From assembly GCA_025618425.1 (NCBI GenBank), contig CM046838.1, forward strand, positions 20,296,838-20,360,837: DNA of 64,000 nt, read 5' to 3'. Origin of the DNA: Heliocidaris tuberculata. Taxonomy: Eukaryota > Echinodermata > Echinoidea > Camarodonta > Echinometridae. Under the pieces are notes generated by a model. The model ran no database searches and was not told where the DNA came from. It worked only from the letters and a program-made list of their open reading frames with translations. This document shows positions 51,783 through 64,000 of this stretch, in pieces (position 1 is the stretch's first letter; the number at the start of each line of letters is the position of its first letter). The position numbers were made by a program, and so were the translations under genes.

Positions 51783-52251
51783 GCCTTGAAATGCTTGATA
51801 ACTACATGTGTATGACCCTCTTTCTTTCAAATGGAAACTGATATCAAATTGAATAAAATTCAGATTTTAATCCAACATTTAATTTTTAAAAAGGTAATTG
51901 AAAGCTGTGATGATTTTCATTGTTATAGGAAGTTAACAACTTACAAAACTAACGTGTCAAATTCTATATTTAGTAAAGCATGTCTTTGACAGGCTTAAGA
52001 TAGGATGTTCTGTTTCACTTTCACCTCCCCCCCCCCCCCCCCAATCAAAAGAAGGGAATGGGAATTTCATTGCAAAATTTCACATTCTTAGTGAACTTGA
52101 AGAATGTCAGAGAAATCAATAGAACGAGATGCAGAGTCCATCAAAATTGATTTCTCTGCTGAAATGTTCTGTTGCTGGTTTATCATACTGTTATTTCATT
52201 ACTTCTTGAAGAGGCCCGAGTGATTTTGCTTCCAACATGAAAGGCATTTCA

Positions 52252-52545
52252 TCAAGAATTAAAACTTCCTTTGATGCATTGAAAGTGAGATTTTGTGGTG
52301 GCATAAAACTGTGTAACTTTTCGGTCACTGTAGGAGATACATGTATATTGGAATTTGGGATTCTTGGCAGCATATTTGGTTTCCACCTGAACAGCTATTG
52401 TTGATCCATTGTATTCTGGGTTTATCCTCAATCTGTCAGGGTCTTCAACTTGAGGCCGTTGAGACCCCACAAGAACCTCATTGTCATACATGTGCAGGTG
52501 GCAACGGAAGTGCCTGGACCAGTTGTGACTAAAACGAAAGATCAT
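52252..52545 (-). CDS. Unidentified coding-like ORF or exon
   Basis: This open frame of 97 codons has balanced composition, unlike the simple-sequence ORFs nearby. It contains HNWSRHFRCHLHMYDNE, DPDRLRINPEYNGSTIAVQV and KFQYTCISYSDRKVTQF. A possible acceptor (TTTCGTTTTAG) sits just upstream of the HNWSRHF segment. No convincing donor was seen and no family is recognised. It may be an exon, a pseudogene fragment or chance. Confidence 0.25.
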   Translation of the reverse strand: MIFRFSHNWSRHFRCHLHMYDNEVLVGSQRPQVEDPDRLRINPEYNGSTIAVQVETKYAAKNPKFQYTCISYSDRKVTQFYATTKSHFQCIKGSFNS

Positions 52546-52986
52546 GTGAATTGTGTCAGCTGTTGTTGTTATTTAGAGGTTTCTAATTTCTCTTCATCAC
52601 ACCCCTTCACTTCCTTCCACCAAATCATATTTTATAAAGTAGAAAGTAATGAAACAGTTGTTACAACCTAATTATTCATCTGCTGGCAAATCATCCTCAT
52701 GATTTGATAAAAATCTTGAATGATTGTTGCCATTATTTTGGAATTAATTGTTGTTGTTTTGTCAATATAAAACAGTAGAAATTCATGTTTAAAAATACAT
52801 AAGATAAGATTGAATGCAATCATTGAAAATGTTCATGAAAAGGGAATGCTCAGATAACAAGATTATCTCATGAAAGCTGCAAAAGTATAGATATGATGAA
52901 GACAGTGCTATTTCATATGGTTACTTTGTGCTGAATTTCTAGTTTCTGCATTGTATGTATAGCAATTATGTAGCAAGATCAATTTT

Positions 52987-54002
52987 TGTCCCCGCCGAAC
53001 GAAGTTCGCGAGGGGACTATGAAACGGGCTCCGTTCGTGTGTGCGTGTGTGTGTGTGTGTGTCCGTCCGTCCGTCCGTCTGTCCGTGTGTGCTCAAATGT
53101 TAGAAAATGCTACTTCTCTGTCATTTCTTGGCCGATTTTGATTCCGATTGTTTTATCTGATAGGGCTGGGTGGGGGCTTCCAAACTTCTACACAGAATTT
53201 TGAAATTCATTAATTATGCAAATTTATGCAAATTTATTCAAAAGTGACGAAAAATGCTACTTCTCCTCTATTTCACATCGGATTTTGATTCCGATTGTTT
53301 TATCTGATAGGGCTCGGTGGAGGCTTCCAAACTTCTACACAGAATTTTGAAATTCATTAATTATGCAAATTTATGCAAATTTATTCAAAATTGACGAAAA
53401 ATGCTACTTCTCCTCTATTTCACATCGGATTTTGATTCCGATTGTTTTATCTGATAGGGCTGGGTGGGGGCTTCCAAACTTCTACACAGAATTTTGAAAT
53501 TCATTAATTATGCAAATTTATGCAAATTTATTCAAAAGTGACGAAAAATGCTACTTCTCCTCTATTTCACATCGGATTTTGATTCCGATTGTTTTATCTG
53601 ATAGGGCTCGGTGGGGGCTTCCAAACTTCTACACAGAATTTTGAAATTCATTAATTATGCAAATTTATGCAAATTTATTCAAAATTGACGAAAAATGCTA
53701 CTTCTCTATTTCACATCGGATTTTGATTCCGATTTTTTTATCTGATAGGGCTGGGTGGGGGCTTCCAAACTTCTACACAGAATTTTGAAATTCATTATTC
53801 ATGCAAATTTATGCAAATTTATTCAAAATGGCTGAAGGTTCATAATGTTTTCATGTTTTATATTTCAGTTGTATACATGCATTGTTGGTATTCTCTTCTT
53901 TTGCATGCAGTAACATTATTATTTTATTCACTAAAGTTTTTCACTGAAGTTTTAAGGTTCAGGCTAGTTAATTTCCACAGATCTGCACTTCCGGCGGGGA
54001 CA
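52987..54002. mobile_element. Element with TGTCCCCGCCG ends carrying a 146 bp satellite
   Basis: Perfect 11 bp inverted ends TGTCCCCGCCG (52987-52997) and CGGCGGGGACA (53992-54002). The interior has (GT)n and (CCGT)n microsatellites (53037-53085), then the tandem repeat at 53104-53830, then about 170 bp of unique sequence. No transposase ORF is present. Confidence 0.75.
53104..53830 (+). repeat. 146 bp tandem repeat, five units, alternating types
   Basis: The unit starts GAAAAATGCTACTTCT, contains GATTTTGATTCCGATTGTTT and ends with two ATGCAAAT octamers. Units alternate GCTGGGTGG/AGTGACG and GCTCGGTGG/ATTGACG, so the true period is a dimer of about 292 bp. Confidence 0.9.
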
Positions 54003-55563
54003 TTTATTACGCATTGCGTAATTTACTCATTCACTTGTTTACTTGGGTTTTTATTGTCTTAATCTTGCTCTTGACTCTGAGACCTGATGCAAAATGAGGG
54101 TCTAATGACAAGTAATGAGAAAATTTTCTTCCTGGCCTTTGTCATGGTAGCGCAAGTCTCGACTACTGCTCTTTAATTTGTGAAAAATAATTGTTCATGA
54201 CAGTCGGGGACTAGCCCTATAATTAGCGAGCGATTGTCCATTGAGTTGACCCCCTTTGACCTCACCAGTTCTTGCATTTTCCCACGATTTACGTAAAGTT
54301 GTTTACAAATGCAAGCTGAAAAATAATGTATTAAACACCACTTTTTGTAAACATAAAGTTCGAAAAATTATTAGATATATAGATGTATCTTTCACAACAA
54401 TACTGCAAAATCAAAGCTCGACCAATGGAAAATATGAAATTTTAGCGATATTTCTTCGGTTACAAACAGAATATTTTACCTGTTAAACTTCTCCTAAAAT
54501 TCCTCATTTCGGCTAGATTCGCAAGAAAATCACTGTCGTGAATCATTTTATTGTACATTTTTCTACAATCGTATGGTATTTACTTGAGGTGAATTAGAGT
54601 TGTGTCAGAAAAAAAGGATCTTGGTGTCAGATCGCCGAAGCTGACATAACAGAAAAATATTACAACCACGTCCCATGCCTTGAAATCTGTGTAGGGCTGA
54701 GCTCTGTGCGCGAGTGCTCCGAGTGCTCCATGGGCCATGCGCATGCGCAATCTATGAATGAGCTGACTGCGGCTGACTCATGAATATCGTATGTGCAGAT
54801 CGTGAATTTGGCATCACTGCGCACAATTTGCTGCTCTAAATTGCTGCAAGATATCGTGTGAAAAAGACGTAGTATCTCTGCAAAGAAAGAAGTCGCATCA
54901 GCGAAACTTTGTCTAAATAAGGAATATACACCCCCGAATAAGGAAATGAAGTTTCATAAATATTTATGCAGGGCTAGACTTGTGTCAGAAAAAAATAGAC
55001 ACATAGTTATTTGACGTTTTCATTTCAAAATGTTGCTATAACTCGACAAAACAGTCATCATATTTCAGGATTTTTGCAGACAATCATTTATAACTACAAA
55101 TTAGTTCATGTGGGAAGTTTCAGCTCATAAATCGCCAAAATAGAGGCGCAAATTAAAGTTCCTTGTTTTGCCATTGTGATGACCGCACGCACGCACTGAG
55201 CTAGAAGTCTGTTGGTAATTCAAAACAAACCAGGGGTTAATGAGATGCAAATTGTACCATAGCACTAGGCCTGATGATAATGTCCAGAAGTATTCACATT
55301 TCAGGTATCAGTTTCAGTAACCTTTACATGTAAGTTGCTTACTCTAGCTTTAATGTATGAAAATACAATGCCAATAATGAAGAAAAACACTCTCCTTTTC
55401 TCTGGAATCCGTTTGAGGATACAAGCCACTGTTCTGCGTGGTTGATGTGTCATTCTTTCATCAGCTCTGAGGCGAAACTACATGAGTAACCAACGGCAGG
55501 ATATTGTGGCATTGCCCCTTCCTTGCATTAGGAACAGTTAGGAACAGTAAAGAACAGTTAGAA

Positions 55564-56740
55564 TCAACGAGCAGGCAGAGTAGTTCCCTGACTTGCATTC
55601 TGCGTTCCTGTGCTGTGTGGGTGCGTGTGTGGGGGCTGTTGAGCTGTAGGTTGAGCAGTCATTGTTCTGTTTTCATCTGCGTTCAAGGAAAGTGAGATCA
55701 CTTGGAGAATCCCATATTTGGAGTCATCCACGTGTATGCCGAGAGAGCGATTGTAGCTAGAGAATGCAATAGTATTTTCACTTTCTAGGTGATATGATGT
55801 ATTGATTGCCTTTGGAGTTTCAGTTGTGCTCGTCTTCAATCTGACTCAAAGCTCTTAATGATCAAGTGCATCTGATGACCTGTAGCCAAGGAAATATGTC
55901 ATATTTTGAATTGTGACTGGTGCTAATTATAGAGTTGTACAGCAAGTCTAGATCACTCTCAGAACTGTAGTCTGTGGAGTTGTTTTAAGGATTAATGCAT
56001 CCTTAACAGAGGGATGACAGTTCTATTATCGATATCTTCGGTTTCAGTTGCATTCTTTGCAACAACACAAATGTGACATTTATATCAGTTAATGTCTCAT
56101 TTCCCAATATCCTTGTCCAATTAGGGTAGTTTGTATGTTTGAAGGAGTACATGGTGTGATTACCCATGACAGAACCATCACAACTTTCAAGACATTGTGA
56201 CATCCGCTTCTTAAAGTGCAAAGTTTTTGAAAGAAAGAAATATATTGTGCAACAAATGCTGATTTGCCGGCATTATATAATGAGAGAAAACCACACCTTT
56301 CAGGATAATTGAACACACTCTTCTTCGTAAAGTCTTTGAAGCAAAGGAAGATATCTTGCGACAAGTGCTGGTCTGTGGACATTGTAATCCACTCTGGATG
56401 TGAAATGATCTGTGACTGATGATAGATCAGTCGTATTCATTAAGAGCTCTGTGATCTTTATCCATTGCTAATGTTTTGATGATGAGAAACAGCTGTCACT
56501 GTTTGGGTGAAAGCTTGATCAGCTATGGGGCTATTCTCATACTAATGAGTCACTTTTTAAAATGAGGGTCACAACTTGGGATTTATAATCAATTCTAGAA
56601 GATACTTGCACCATTTGCACACTCTGACGTTCTACTGATAGATATGTTGGTGACTCTTCATGCGTCATTGCTCTGCTGATTTTGTTGCTTATTGATTGTA
56701 GAGATCTTCCAGTAGTAATTTTTTTTTTCAATTGCATCCT
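55564..56740 (-). pseudogene. Possible decayed coding region, unidentified
   Basis: Three consecutive minus-strand frames (56737-56537, 56221-56003, 55839-55564) have non-repetitive composition and many N-x-S/T sequons, for example NYPNWTRILGNETL and INTSYHLESENTI. They lie in different frames and are separated by stops, as expected of a frameshifted pseudogene. A roughly 60 bp segment is directly repeated at about 56222 and 56328. No protein family is recognised and no splice sites join the pieces, so chance remains possible. Confidence 0.2.
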
Positions 56741-57143
56741 GTAATTGTGACCTCTTTAATGATAGGAAGACATTGACATTTTGAAATGTGAACAACAGCT
56801 GTCACAGACTTTCTGATATTGGAAAATTACCAAAAAAATGTTACATGAACATGTAGATGTTGACATTATTGTGCACTGATGCGGACCTTTAAGCCTCACC
56901 CTTGGAAAAGAAAGGAGGAAGGATATGCATTTGAAATTGAAGATCGAGACAGTCGGAGTATGATTTCTTTTATAGTTCATGCGGAAATACCATTTGGATA
57001 TTGTAAAGGTTGTTTCAGTGATCTGTCTCTACCACTGGAATTATAACTGTATTAGTTCTGTGGGACAGAGTAAGTAACAAATGTCTGTCCCGCGACATTA
57101 CTTTGGAATCATTGTTCTTGAGACTTGAAGAAAACAACTGACA

Positions 57144-57428
57144 ATGACAACCAGACTGCAAAGGAGTTACATGCCCCGCTCTCAGTCAATGAAGACGCGT
57201 CGCCCGCCTCCAGTACTGGAGGCTGTGGCCAGGAGCGAGAGTCGGGGTAGCCTGAAAGGGGACAGGTGCGGCCACAGGATGCGCTTTCGCCCCTGCACCA
57301 GGGAGCCTAAGCTGTCCCAGGACCAGCTGATTGAGCTCTGGAACTGGGGGAGGCTGAAGGAGGGGTTCTCCAGCAACATGTGGGCATGGGTTGAACACCT
57401 TTTAAGGGTGCATCACCTCCACTGTAAG
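57144..57428 (+). CDS. Candidate exon of unknown product (GC-rich, strong donor)
   Basis: An ATG-started frame of 95 codons runs to a strong splice donor (CACTGTAAG then GTAAAG at 57429). GC content is much higher than the flanks. The peptide is basic and Arg/Ser/Pro-rich at first (SMKTRRPPPVLEAVARSES), then aromatic (IELWNWGRLKEGF, NMWAWVEHLL). No family is recognised. It could be a first exon of a downstream or alternative transcript on the DAB strand. A second frame from a CAG acceptor at 57152 would join DAB in phase 0 but stops after about 30 codons. Transcript evidence is lacking. Confidence 0.35.
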
Positions 57429-57837
57429 GTAAAGTGGAACCAGAATACATGTATTTAATCGACAAACCCTCTTTTAAACAGATTCTACTTTCAGGTATGC
57501 GAATACATTATTTCTTCTGTAAAACAAAGTCTGCAGAAGACCATGCATGGTAATGACTAGTACCACAATAAATAAGGAACCACACTGTGATCATGTTTAC
57601 CGTTTTGATTTTAACAAAGTCCTAAAAAGCTGTCATGACATGATAAGGATTAGAATTATTGTTCTTCCCTAGCTTTAATTTCCTTTAATAGAACTTTACT
57701 TTCAGAGAGGAAAACATATTACATGTACATGTACATGTATTTGCATCAGTCTTGGGGAATCTTTGTATTTGTCAACTGAAATCACAGAAAGATCTGAAAA
57801 AGTAATGGTCTTTTTGGCCCTTACCAATATTTTTCAT

Positions 57838-58235
57838 TAAAGGTAAGGTTGAGCTCTGGGAAACGTAAAAAATAATTTGTGAGCTTTCTCATTCTTATTC
57901 TGTTAGTTTGGAATATTATCATAGTAGATATGTCCCCTGAAAAGGATTGCTCATCAAACGCCCACACATTTAAAATATGACAAGAAACACCTGAAATGTT
58001 CGGGCCGAACATTTGTGTGCAGTCCCATATGCACATTTCTGTGTACTGTGCATGTGACTCTCGGCAGGATTGAGTCAATTTCTTATAATTTTGGTGATTC
58101 CAAAACCTTACAGCATACGCCAATTCTTATGTGCTATATAATCAACCTTTCCCATTTGCTTTGAGACAGTTTCTTTCACAATTCAATCTCATGACCATAA
58201 CCCAACTTTATCTTTGAGACTTTAAATTTGAACAG
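57838..58235 (+). repeat. Dispersed repeat R1, copy 3, uninterrupted
   Basis: Continuous version of the repeat split at 25.7 kb and 29.3 kb. Its short ORFs are not conserved between copies. Confidence 0.82.
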
Positions 58236-58890
58236 GCCTTAATGTTTACTACTTAAATGTATTTTTATAGGTAAAGATATCACTGGAAATCATTTACTTT
58301 TCTGCAATACAAGTATTTCTCAACAATCAATGCACATACCTCCCTTCCCCCAAATAAAATGGGTATGAAGGCCTCAGCTAAGCCTTGCACACTGATACAT
58401 TTTCCAAGTGCATATGCAGTTATCAATCATCAGGCTGACCTGTATTGCAGGATTATCTCATAATATTCTCATGATCTAAACATCATACTCCAATGCAAAA
58501 TATTCAGGGATAATGAATCTAGTTCTAGAGGTTTCCACCCTTTTTTTAAAAACAGTCTTTAAGGAATTTTTTAGAAAGGAGAGAAAAGTTTATCACATTT
58601 TGCAGGTGTACCATGGTAAGCTTCTTTTTGGATTCCATCAAGATTGTAATAGGATATAGGACTGCGCTGTTCCTGCCCGTTTCCATGGCGATATGCGTAT
58701 TACCTGTACCTGTAGAACACCGAGACTTCCCTTGAATGCCTACAAGCAGATTAGCAAAGTTTCTTTGAAGAAATTCCCAAGGATGTCCCTGTTTAAAGAA
58801 GGCCTAAATCATAAATCTTTACTGTTCATATGATATCATCTGCTGAGAGGCAGAAGGATGTTGAACTCTTTGTAAAATGATATGAGTTAA

Positions 58891-59305
58891 CCCTTTCAGG
58901 ACAGGAATTATTAAAGGACTAAATTGATCACATTTTATACTTCTATTTGGCAAAATAATATTTTTCTTTTAGTGCTACTGGTTCGAATAAGGTGTAATGT
59001 CTTTTAAAACAATATACATGTACATGGTTAGAAATTTTGTAGAAAAGTTGAAAAAATTGCCAATTTTTATGAAAAATAATGCCAATTTTGAACCTCTCAA
59101 TGTGTTGCCAATTTAAGGATTTTAAAGGTTATTCTTGTTTTTTAAATTCCTGGCATCAAACGCAATATGGTTATGCAACAAAAATGGATATAGTGTGTGC
59201 ATAAATTTTTGCTCTTTCTACTTATGCATTTTGTAAATTTTGCAGATCTCTGAATCAAAAGTTATTGAGCCTAACCACAAAATGTGGGCAATTGTCTTGA
59301 AAGGG
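58891..59305. mobile_element. TTAA-flanked MITE with CCCTTTCA ends, copy 2
   Basis: TTAA at 58887-58890 and 59306-59309 flanks CCCTTTCAGGACAGG and TTGTCTTGAAAGGG. The body matches 6880-7288 in reverse complement throughout. Confidence 0.78.
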
Positions 59306-60699
59306 TTAACACCCTCTGGCTCTCAAGAGATGATTGACTTTTTCTTCAGGCCAACTTAAAATTGATTTTCTAACTACGATCATTTCATTTGGCTCAATCA
59401 ACTACATGTATTTGATATATCATCTATAATAATTAATACGCTAAGGCGACGCGGGAGGTCCCGCGCCCGCCCCGATTGACTTTGCACGCGCTGCAGGAGG
59501 GGGTCCGTTGGACCCTATAGAATTTTTTCCCGCTGCCCGCCGCGAGCCGCCTTCCGTCCTGACCGGTCGGCCTGGCCGTCCGCATGGTTGTCGCCCCCTT
59601 CGCGTTGCACGACGACGTCGCGTTGGCAGCAGGTGAGCGATCTCCTGAACGACCAAACCCCATTGGCCCGCGTGCTTTGCCTCGCCGCCGACCAAATCAG
59701 ACGACGACTGCGCGTGCGTCCGGCGAACGGTACGTAGTGCAGACTCTGTATCTCTCACCGGGGGAACCCACGTAAGAAAATAATTATGCCATGGGTATGT
59801 TCAACAGAGGTCCGTGGTATGTACGTACGATTTGTATCATAGTCCGCTTTGTGATCAAGTATACCATGTAGGAGCAGCACCCACCAGACTGCGGTGCAAT
59901 CTCAATGCAAGCTCAGTGCGACGCGACTTATACACACAACCATATACATGTACAAGGCATACAATACAACAATACACTGCGCAGCACTCAAAATGAGATG
60001 ACCGCGAATTCCCGAGCGAACTCATACATTCTACAGATGATTTTGGAGGTGAGTTATATTATTTAGAACTAAATAATGTTAGAAACTGTATTTATAGACT
60101 TTTTTTTGTCTCTATAACATGTTCCCTGTATAGTTAACCGATGAAATTCTTCTTTTTTTAGCCGGACCAAGGAGTTCTGAGCTGTGATAACTCCTTGGCC
60201 GGACTCTGTCGCGGCGTCGTTGCACTCTGCTCTACATGTACGGTACCAGCATGCACTGCAGCCTTGGCTGCTTGAAATAACTACGGGGAAGAAACCTGCA
60301 GTAAAAGCTGTTTATTTCGAGATTTTAAGGTTAACTTTGGACGTGAGTGACGTTGTTGAGAACAAAGAAATGTTTGAGTATAGTATTTGTGGGCTCTGTT
60401 TTTGCCTATTCGATCTGTATTTAGTTTAAAAATGATGACATTCTTATTTACAACGCTGGTAATCTGTCACAGCAGCGCCCACAGTCTGAGGCTGAGCTGT
60501 AGTAAGGCTTGGCTGGTTGAACTCTCAGCGAAGAGTCTAGCAGTAAATACCTTACCGAGCGCTGCTTATTTCAAGATTGAAAATACATGTATAAAAAAGA
60601 TTGAAAATAGTATACTTACCATTTTTTTAATACTATACAGTTAACATTTGAATATAAATATGAATTCATATGAATTCATCCTACCGTATGTCAGAGCAG

Positions 60700-60985
60700 T
60701 GGCGTACCCAGGATTTTTTGAAGGGGGTGGTTTTTAATTCTCTGACAAGCAAAATAAAAAAAAGGGTTATCAGTATTTTTTTTTTTTGGGGGGGGAGGGT
60801 CTTTTTACTCTAAAATTCTCTGTCAAGCAACAAAAAAAAAGGGGTTATCAGTATTTTTTTTTTTTTTGGGGGGGGGTCTTTAACTCAAAAATTATCTGAC
60901 AAGCAAGCAAAAAAAAAAGGGGTTATCAGGAATTCTAAAGGGAGGAGTGTTTTAACTTCAAATAACACCAAACGGGGGGGGGGGG
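60700..60985 (+). repeat. Three tandem units with T(n)G(n) junctions
   Basis: Repeated CTGACAAGCAA, then A(n), GGGGTTATCAG, T(n) and G(n). The set is inside Helitron 2 and ends in a long poly-G (60977-60995). Confidence 0.8.
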
Positions 60986-61989
60986 GGGGGGGGGGTGTTT
61001 GAACACCCAAAACACCCCCTAATTAGTACGCGCATGTTCAGAGTAGATTCTACAATACTTGAATTTTAAAACCCGCACTGCCGTAAATGCCTCACAACGT
61101 TTCTGATTTCAAGATTGGAAAAAGGTTAGGCCGAATACACCTAGCTGTACTTATTTTTTTATTCGATGGTAGATTCATCTTATTTGAGTATATTCTACAT
61201 CTGTTTTGTTTCTTAAAAAAAAAAAATCGTTCCATGAATATTATCCGTTTGAGGGGCAAACATGCTAGGAGCGTTATTCCTTTGAAGTCATGGGCGTAGA
61301 TATAGCGGGCAGGGGGGGGGGGGGGGTATTTGAATGCATCATTCATTTTTTTCCCCCATTGTAGAAAAATAAACTCACATTATAGATAGCACTAGCAGGG
61401 GTGAAGGATGGGATGGGTGATGCGGGATTATGTGAATGCATCAATCATTTTTATTTTCATTGTATTTGCATGGGACCTTTCTATGCCACTGGATGCAGGA
61501 GAGTGAGGGCAGGGGCATGATAGGGCCTGCCTTCACCATCCACCATGTCCAACGGCGGATCCAGGAGTTTGTGAGGGAGGGGCCAGCGACGGATCAATGA
61601 TTTTGTGATGGCCGGGAGGGGGCCCAATATTCGGAAAATTCATACTTCTGTTTTTTGAATACATTTCATGTGTATCGTAGGATGTGACTGAATGCATGTA
61701 TTGCTCATACATGTAAGTGTCTGATTGAATTTGAGAATTATAATATGTGTAGGTGAATCTTCACTCGATTATTTATAGAAAATATATAACTACTACCAAT
61801 TTCTAACTAAAATTGTATTTCTTGCTATAGAATAAGTAATGAGCAACCTCTATGATGACAACAATATTCCATACACAAAATATACATAACTAGGCCATAG
61901 TAATTAATTTTACAACTATATTTAAGTTCTAATAATAAAACAATAGGCTAAATGGAAACACTAACATCAAAAGAAACTCTTTCATCTTT

Positions 61990-62067
61990 ATTCCACTCTC
62001 TCTCTCTCTTTCTGTTATGTTTATATTCTCTACATCCATTCCTCTCTCTTCCTATCTGTCTACCCCA

Positions 62068-62116
<49 letters not shown>

Positions 62117-62122
62117 CCTCCC
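61990..62122 (+). repeat. (CT)n microsatellite region
   Basis: Several (CT)n runs occur within Helitron 2; a second CT/C-rich stretch lies at 62345-62415. Confidence 0.85.
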
Positions 62123-62718
62123 CTTTATGTCATAATGATAATTGATATCTAACATAAATTATGTACATTACATAACATTATACAATATTTTAAACTGAGT
62201 ATGTGGGTACGTGGGTAAGTAATTGTGACCATGAGCACGCACGTATGCGTGTGTAAATACGTGTATGCATGTTTCTCTGAGTGAATGCCTGTGTGTATAT
62301 CTATTTTCTCTTTCCATCTCTCTAACTTCCGGTTAATTTTCCCACCTGTTATCTCTCCCCCCCCCCCCCTTCCCCAACCCGCCTCCTCCTCCCCCCCCCC
62401 CTCTCTCTCTCTCTGAAATCCTATTACAAAATTTGTAACTATATAAAAAAGAAAAGAAAAGTGTCATGTTTGTTCAGTTATAAATGATGTCTGTGTATCG
62501 TCTTTGTATGTGACTGTGGACGGACTCGAAATTAAAGACAAAAAAATTTACCTACAAAAATTACTCAATCTTCATAACCATTTTCGTTTACATTTAGTGA
62601 TAATTTCATTAACAAAAAAATAATCAATAAACTCACAAGAATGTACACATCGATAGTGAAAATGTTGAATGTGCAATGTAAAAAAAGAACCCGTGGATTT
62701 CCACGGGTCCCGCTAGTT

Positions 62719-64000
62719 GCTTTATTTAAACCAGGAAGCATTGGGATCAGATACAGTGCTTGTACACTGCTCTTGATTAGGCATGGTCACTTGAATTCTT
62801 GCATGATATACATGTACTCAGAGACATTTTCATTTGTAATACATGTACTTCTTGTTTGCTATAGACATTTCAGCTCAAGCCTGAGCCAAATATTTGGATT
62901 TGATATATTTATAGAGTTTTATGCTGATTGCAAGCCAAAGGAGACATTAAATGTAATTGTTCATTGTCACTGAATTACAAAATGGTTTAACATAATACAT
63001 AAAAGAATAACTTTTTTTTCAAAGATGACAAAAAATTTACACAAATGACAAATAATTACATTTCTTATCCTTGATTTTGTATTTTTGTTAACATCATAGT
63101 TAGGAAAAATAATAGAAAATTGGGTTTAATTTAACCCATAGAAGTTCACAGTTTTCTTGAAGTCTAAATTAATCAGCTTTTCTTCCTCAAATTGGCACCA
63201 ATTATTTTTTTATTTTTCACTCCTACATGGTTTGAAAAAACAAAACAAAGTATATTACTTACTCTGGATCAAAAGATATTAGTGCAAAAATGTCACTAAA
63301 AGGAGACACTGTACTATGTGTTAAAATAAAGACTTTACTTGATTTTTGTCACACATGTGATCAAGGATGGCCGATTAGAGAACCACAGGCCGTGGTAAAA
63401 TGAAAAGAAAATTGTTGTTTGAAGACACCATGGGTGAGGACAGTTGCCCAGATCCCCCTTGGTAAACAAGGATACAGAGTGATTGGATAATTGGGTGGTG
63501 TATTATGTTCTAAGCAGACGTGGTGACATACACCAAATATCATGGCGCTATTAGACACTGGAATGTACTTGGCACTTGGCAGTGGCCTGAAATATGATAC
63601 ACCAGTCTTTAATTACAGAAAACTATAAAATCATTGCCAGAAAACCCAAGCCTTTAATCACATTGACCAGGAATAATAGGGCGATGGAATAATTTCTATT
63701 TCCTGTCTGTGGCTTCTGTATTTTTTGTTTTTGTTTTTGTTTGCTTCTTCTTCTACTTAAGTTGCATTTTTTTGCCAATTTCCATAATACAGCTGAAGGC
63801 ATATATTGGAAAAACACTAAACTGTAGCCAATGTACAAGGGTGTATTGTAGATAGACTGAGGTGATTAACTTGTATGAGACCCACGTTTTATCTTCTTTG
63901 TTGTCGTTTGTCAGGTATTTGAGCTGATGAAAAATTGTGCATAAACGTGCATTTTTTCAACAATGACATCATCTTTGGTAGTGTCGAAAGGGAATTACCA
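62719..64000. other. Gene-free 3' end of the window
   Basis: AT-rich DNA after Helitron 2. No exon in phase with DAB and no repeat boundary was recognised. Confidence 0.5.

Larger units (their letters stand above)
59423..62716 (+). mobile_element. Non-autonomous Helitron 2, same family as Helitron 1
   Basis: It starts TCTATAATAATTAATACGC after host A and ends CTAG before host T. The 3' hairpin has 8 bp arms (62689-62696 and 62701-62708). The body shares with Helitron 1 a CpG-rich 5' block, the segment around CGTAAGAAAATAATTATG, and the following AACTAAA...GTTAGAAACTGTATTTA segments. The 3.3 kb length includes extra DNA: three copies of a T(n)G(n) unit at 60700-60960 and CT microsatellites at 61990-62120. 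No Rep/helicase ORF is visible. Confidence 0.87.

Overview
The window looks like genomic DNA of a marine deuterostome, most likely an echinoderm and probably a sea urchin. The reasons are AT-rich sequence, small exons separated by long introns, pervasive ACATGTA words, dense short foldback transposons, tRNA-derived SINEs, Helitrons and many homopolymer T/G tracts. This organism call is inference; no taxonomic marker gene is present.

Two genes can be rebuilt exon by exon. The first lies on the minus strand at 3519-20037. It is a complete 13-exon MFSD1-type lysosomal major-facilitator transporter of 494 residues. A tiny first coding exon supplies only eight residues and one base, and an upstream GTCACGTGA box resembles the lysosomal CLEAR element. 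The second starts at 33822 on the plus strand. It is a Disabled (DAB) endocytic adaptor: a PTB domain over four exons, then two exons with a clathrin-box motif and a VYAQV tyrosine motif. Its 3' end was not found and probably lies beyond the window or in an unrecognised exon. The two genes are divergently arranged, with about 13.8 kb between the start codons.

Most of the rest is repeat. 1-3518: a TTAA-flanked foldback element, a second inverted-repeat element and two GGACTC hexamer arrays. 4.7-19 kb (MFSD1 introns): small MITEs, tRNA-like SINEs, a Helitron nested in a TTAA element, and a 1.3 kb GA-rich tandem array. 19-33 kb (intergenic): more MITEs, a palindromic tRNA-like repeat, microsatellites, GAT-rich DNA, and a SINE nested in an older repeat. 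34-64 kb (DAB introns or 3' flank): TTAA elements, a 5'-truncated non-LTR retrotransposon, a perfect 38 x 23 bp satellite, a polypurine tract, a 146 bp satellite with dimeric higher-order structure, and a second Helitron.

The best observations are: a Helitron insertion whose exact empty site lies elsewhere in the window; at least eight TTAA-flanked AGG/AGC-ended elements plus four CCC-ended TTAA elements; an apparent move of the lysosomal dileucine signal from N- to C-tail of MFSD1, together with three luminal sequons; and (CT)n microsatellites serving as polypyrimidine tracts of two MFSD1 exons. I found no CRISPR, operon or other clearly new multigene system.
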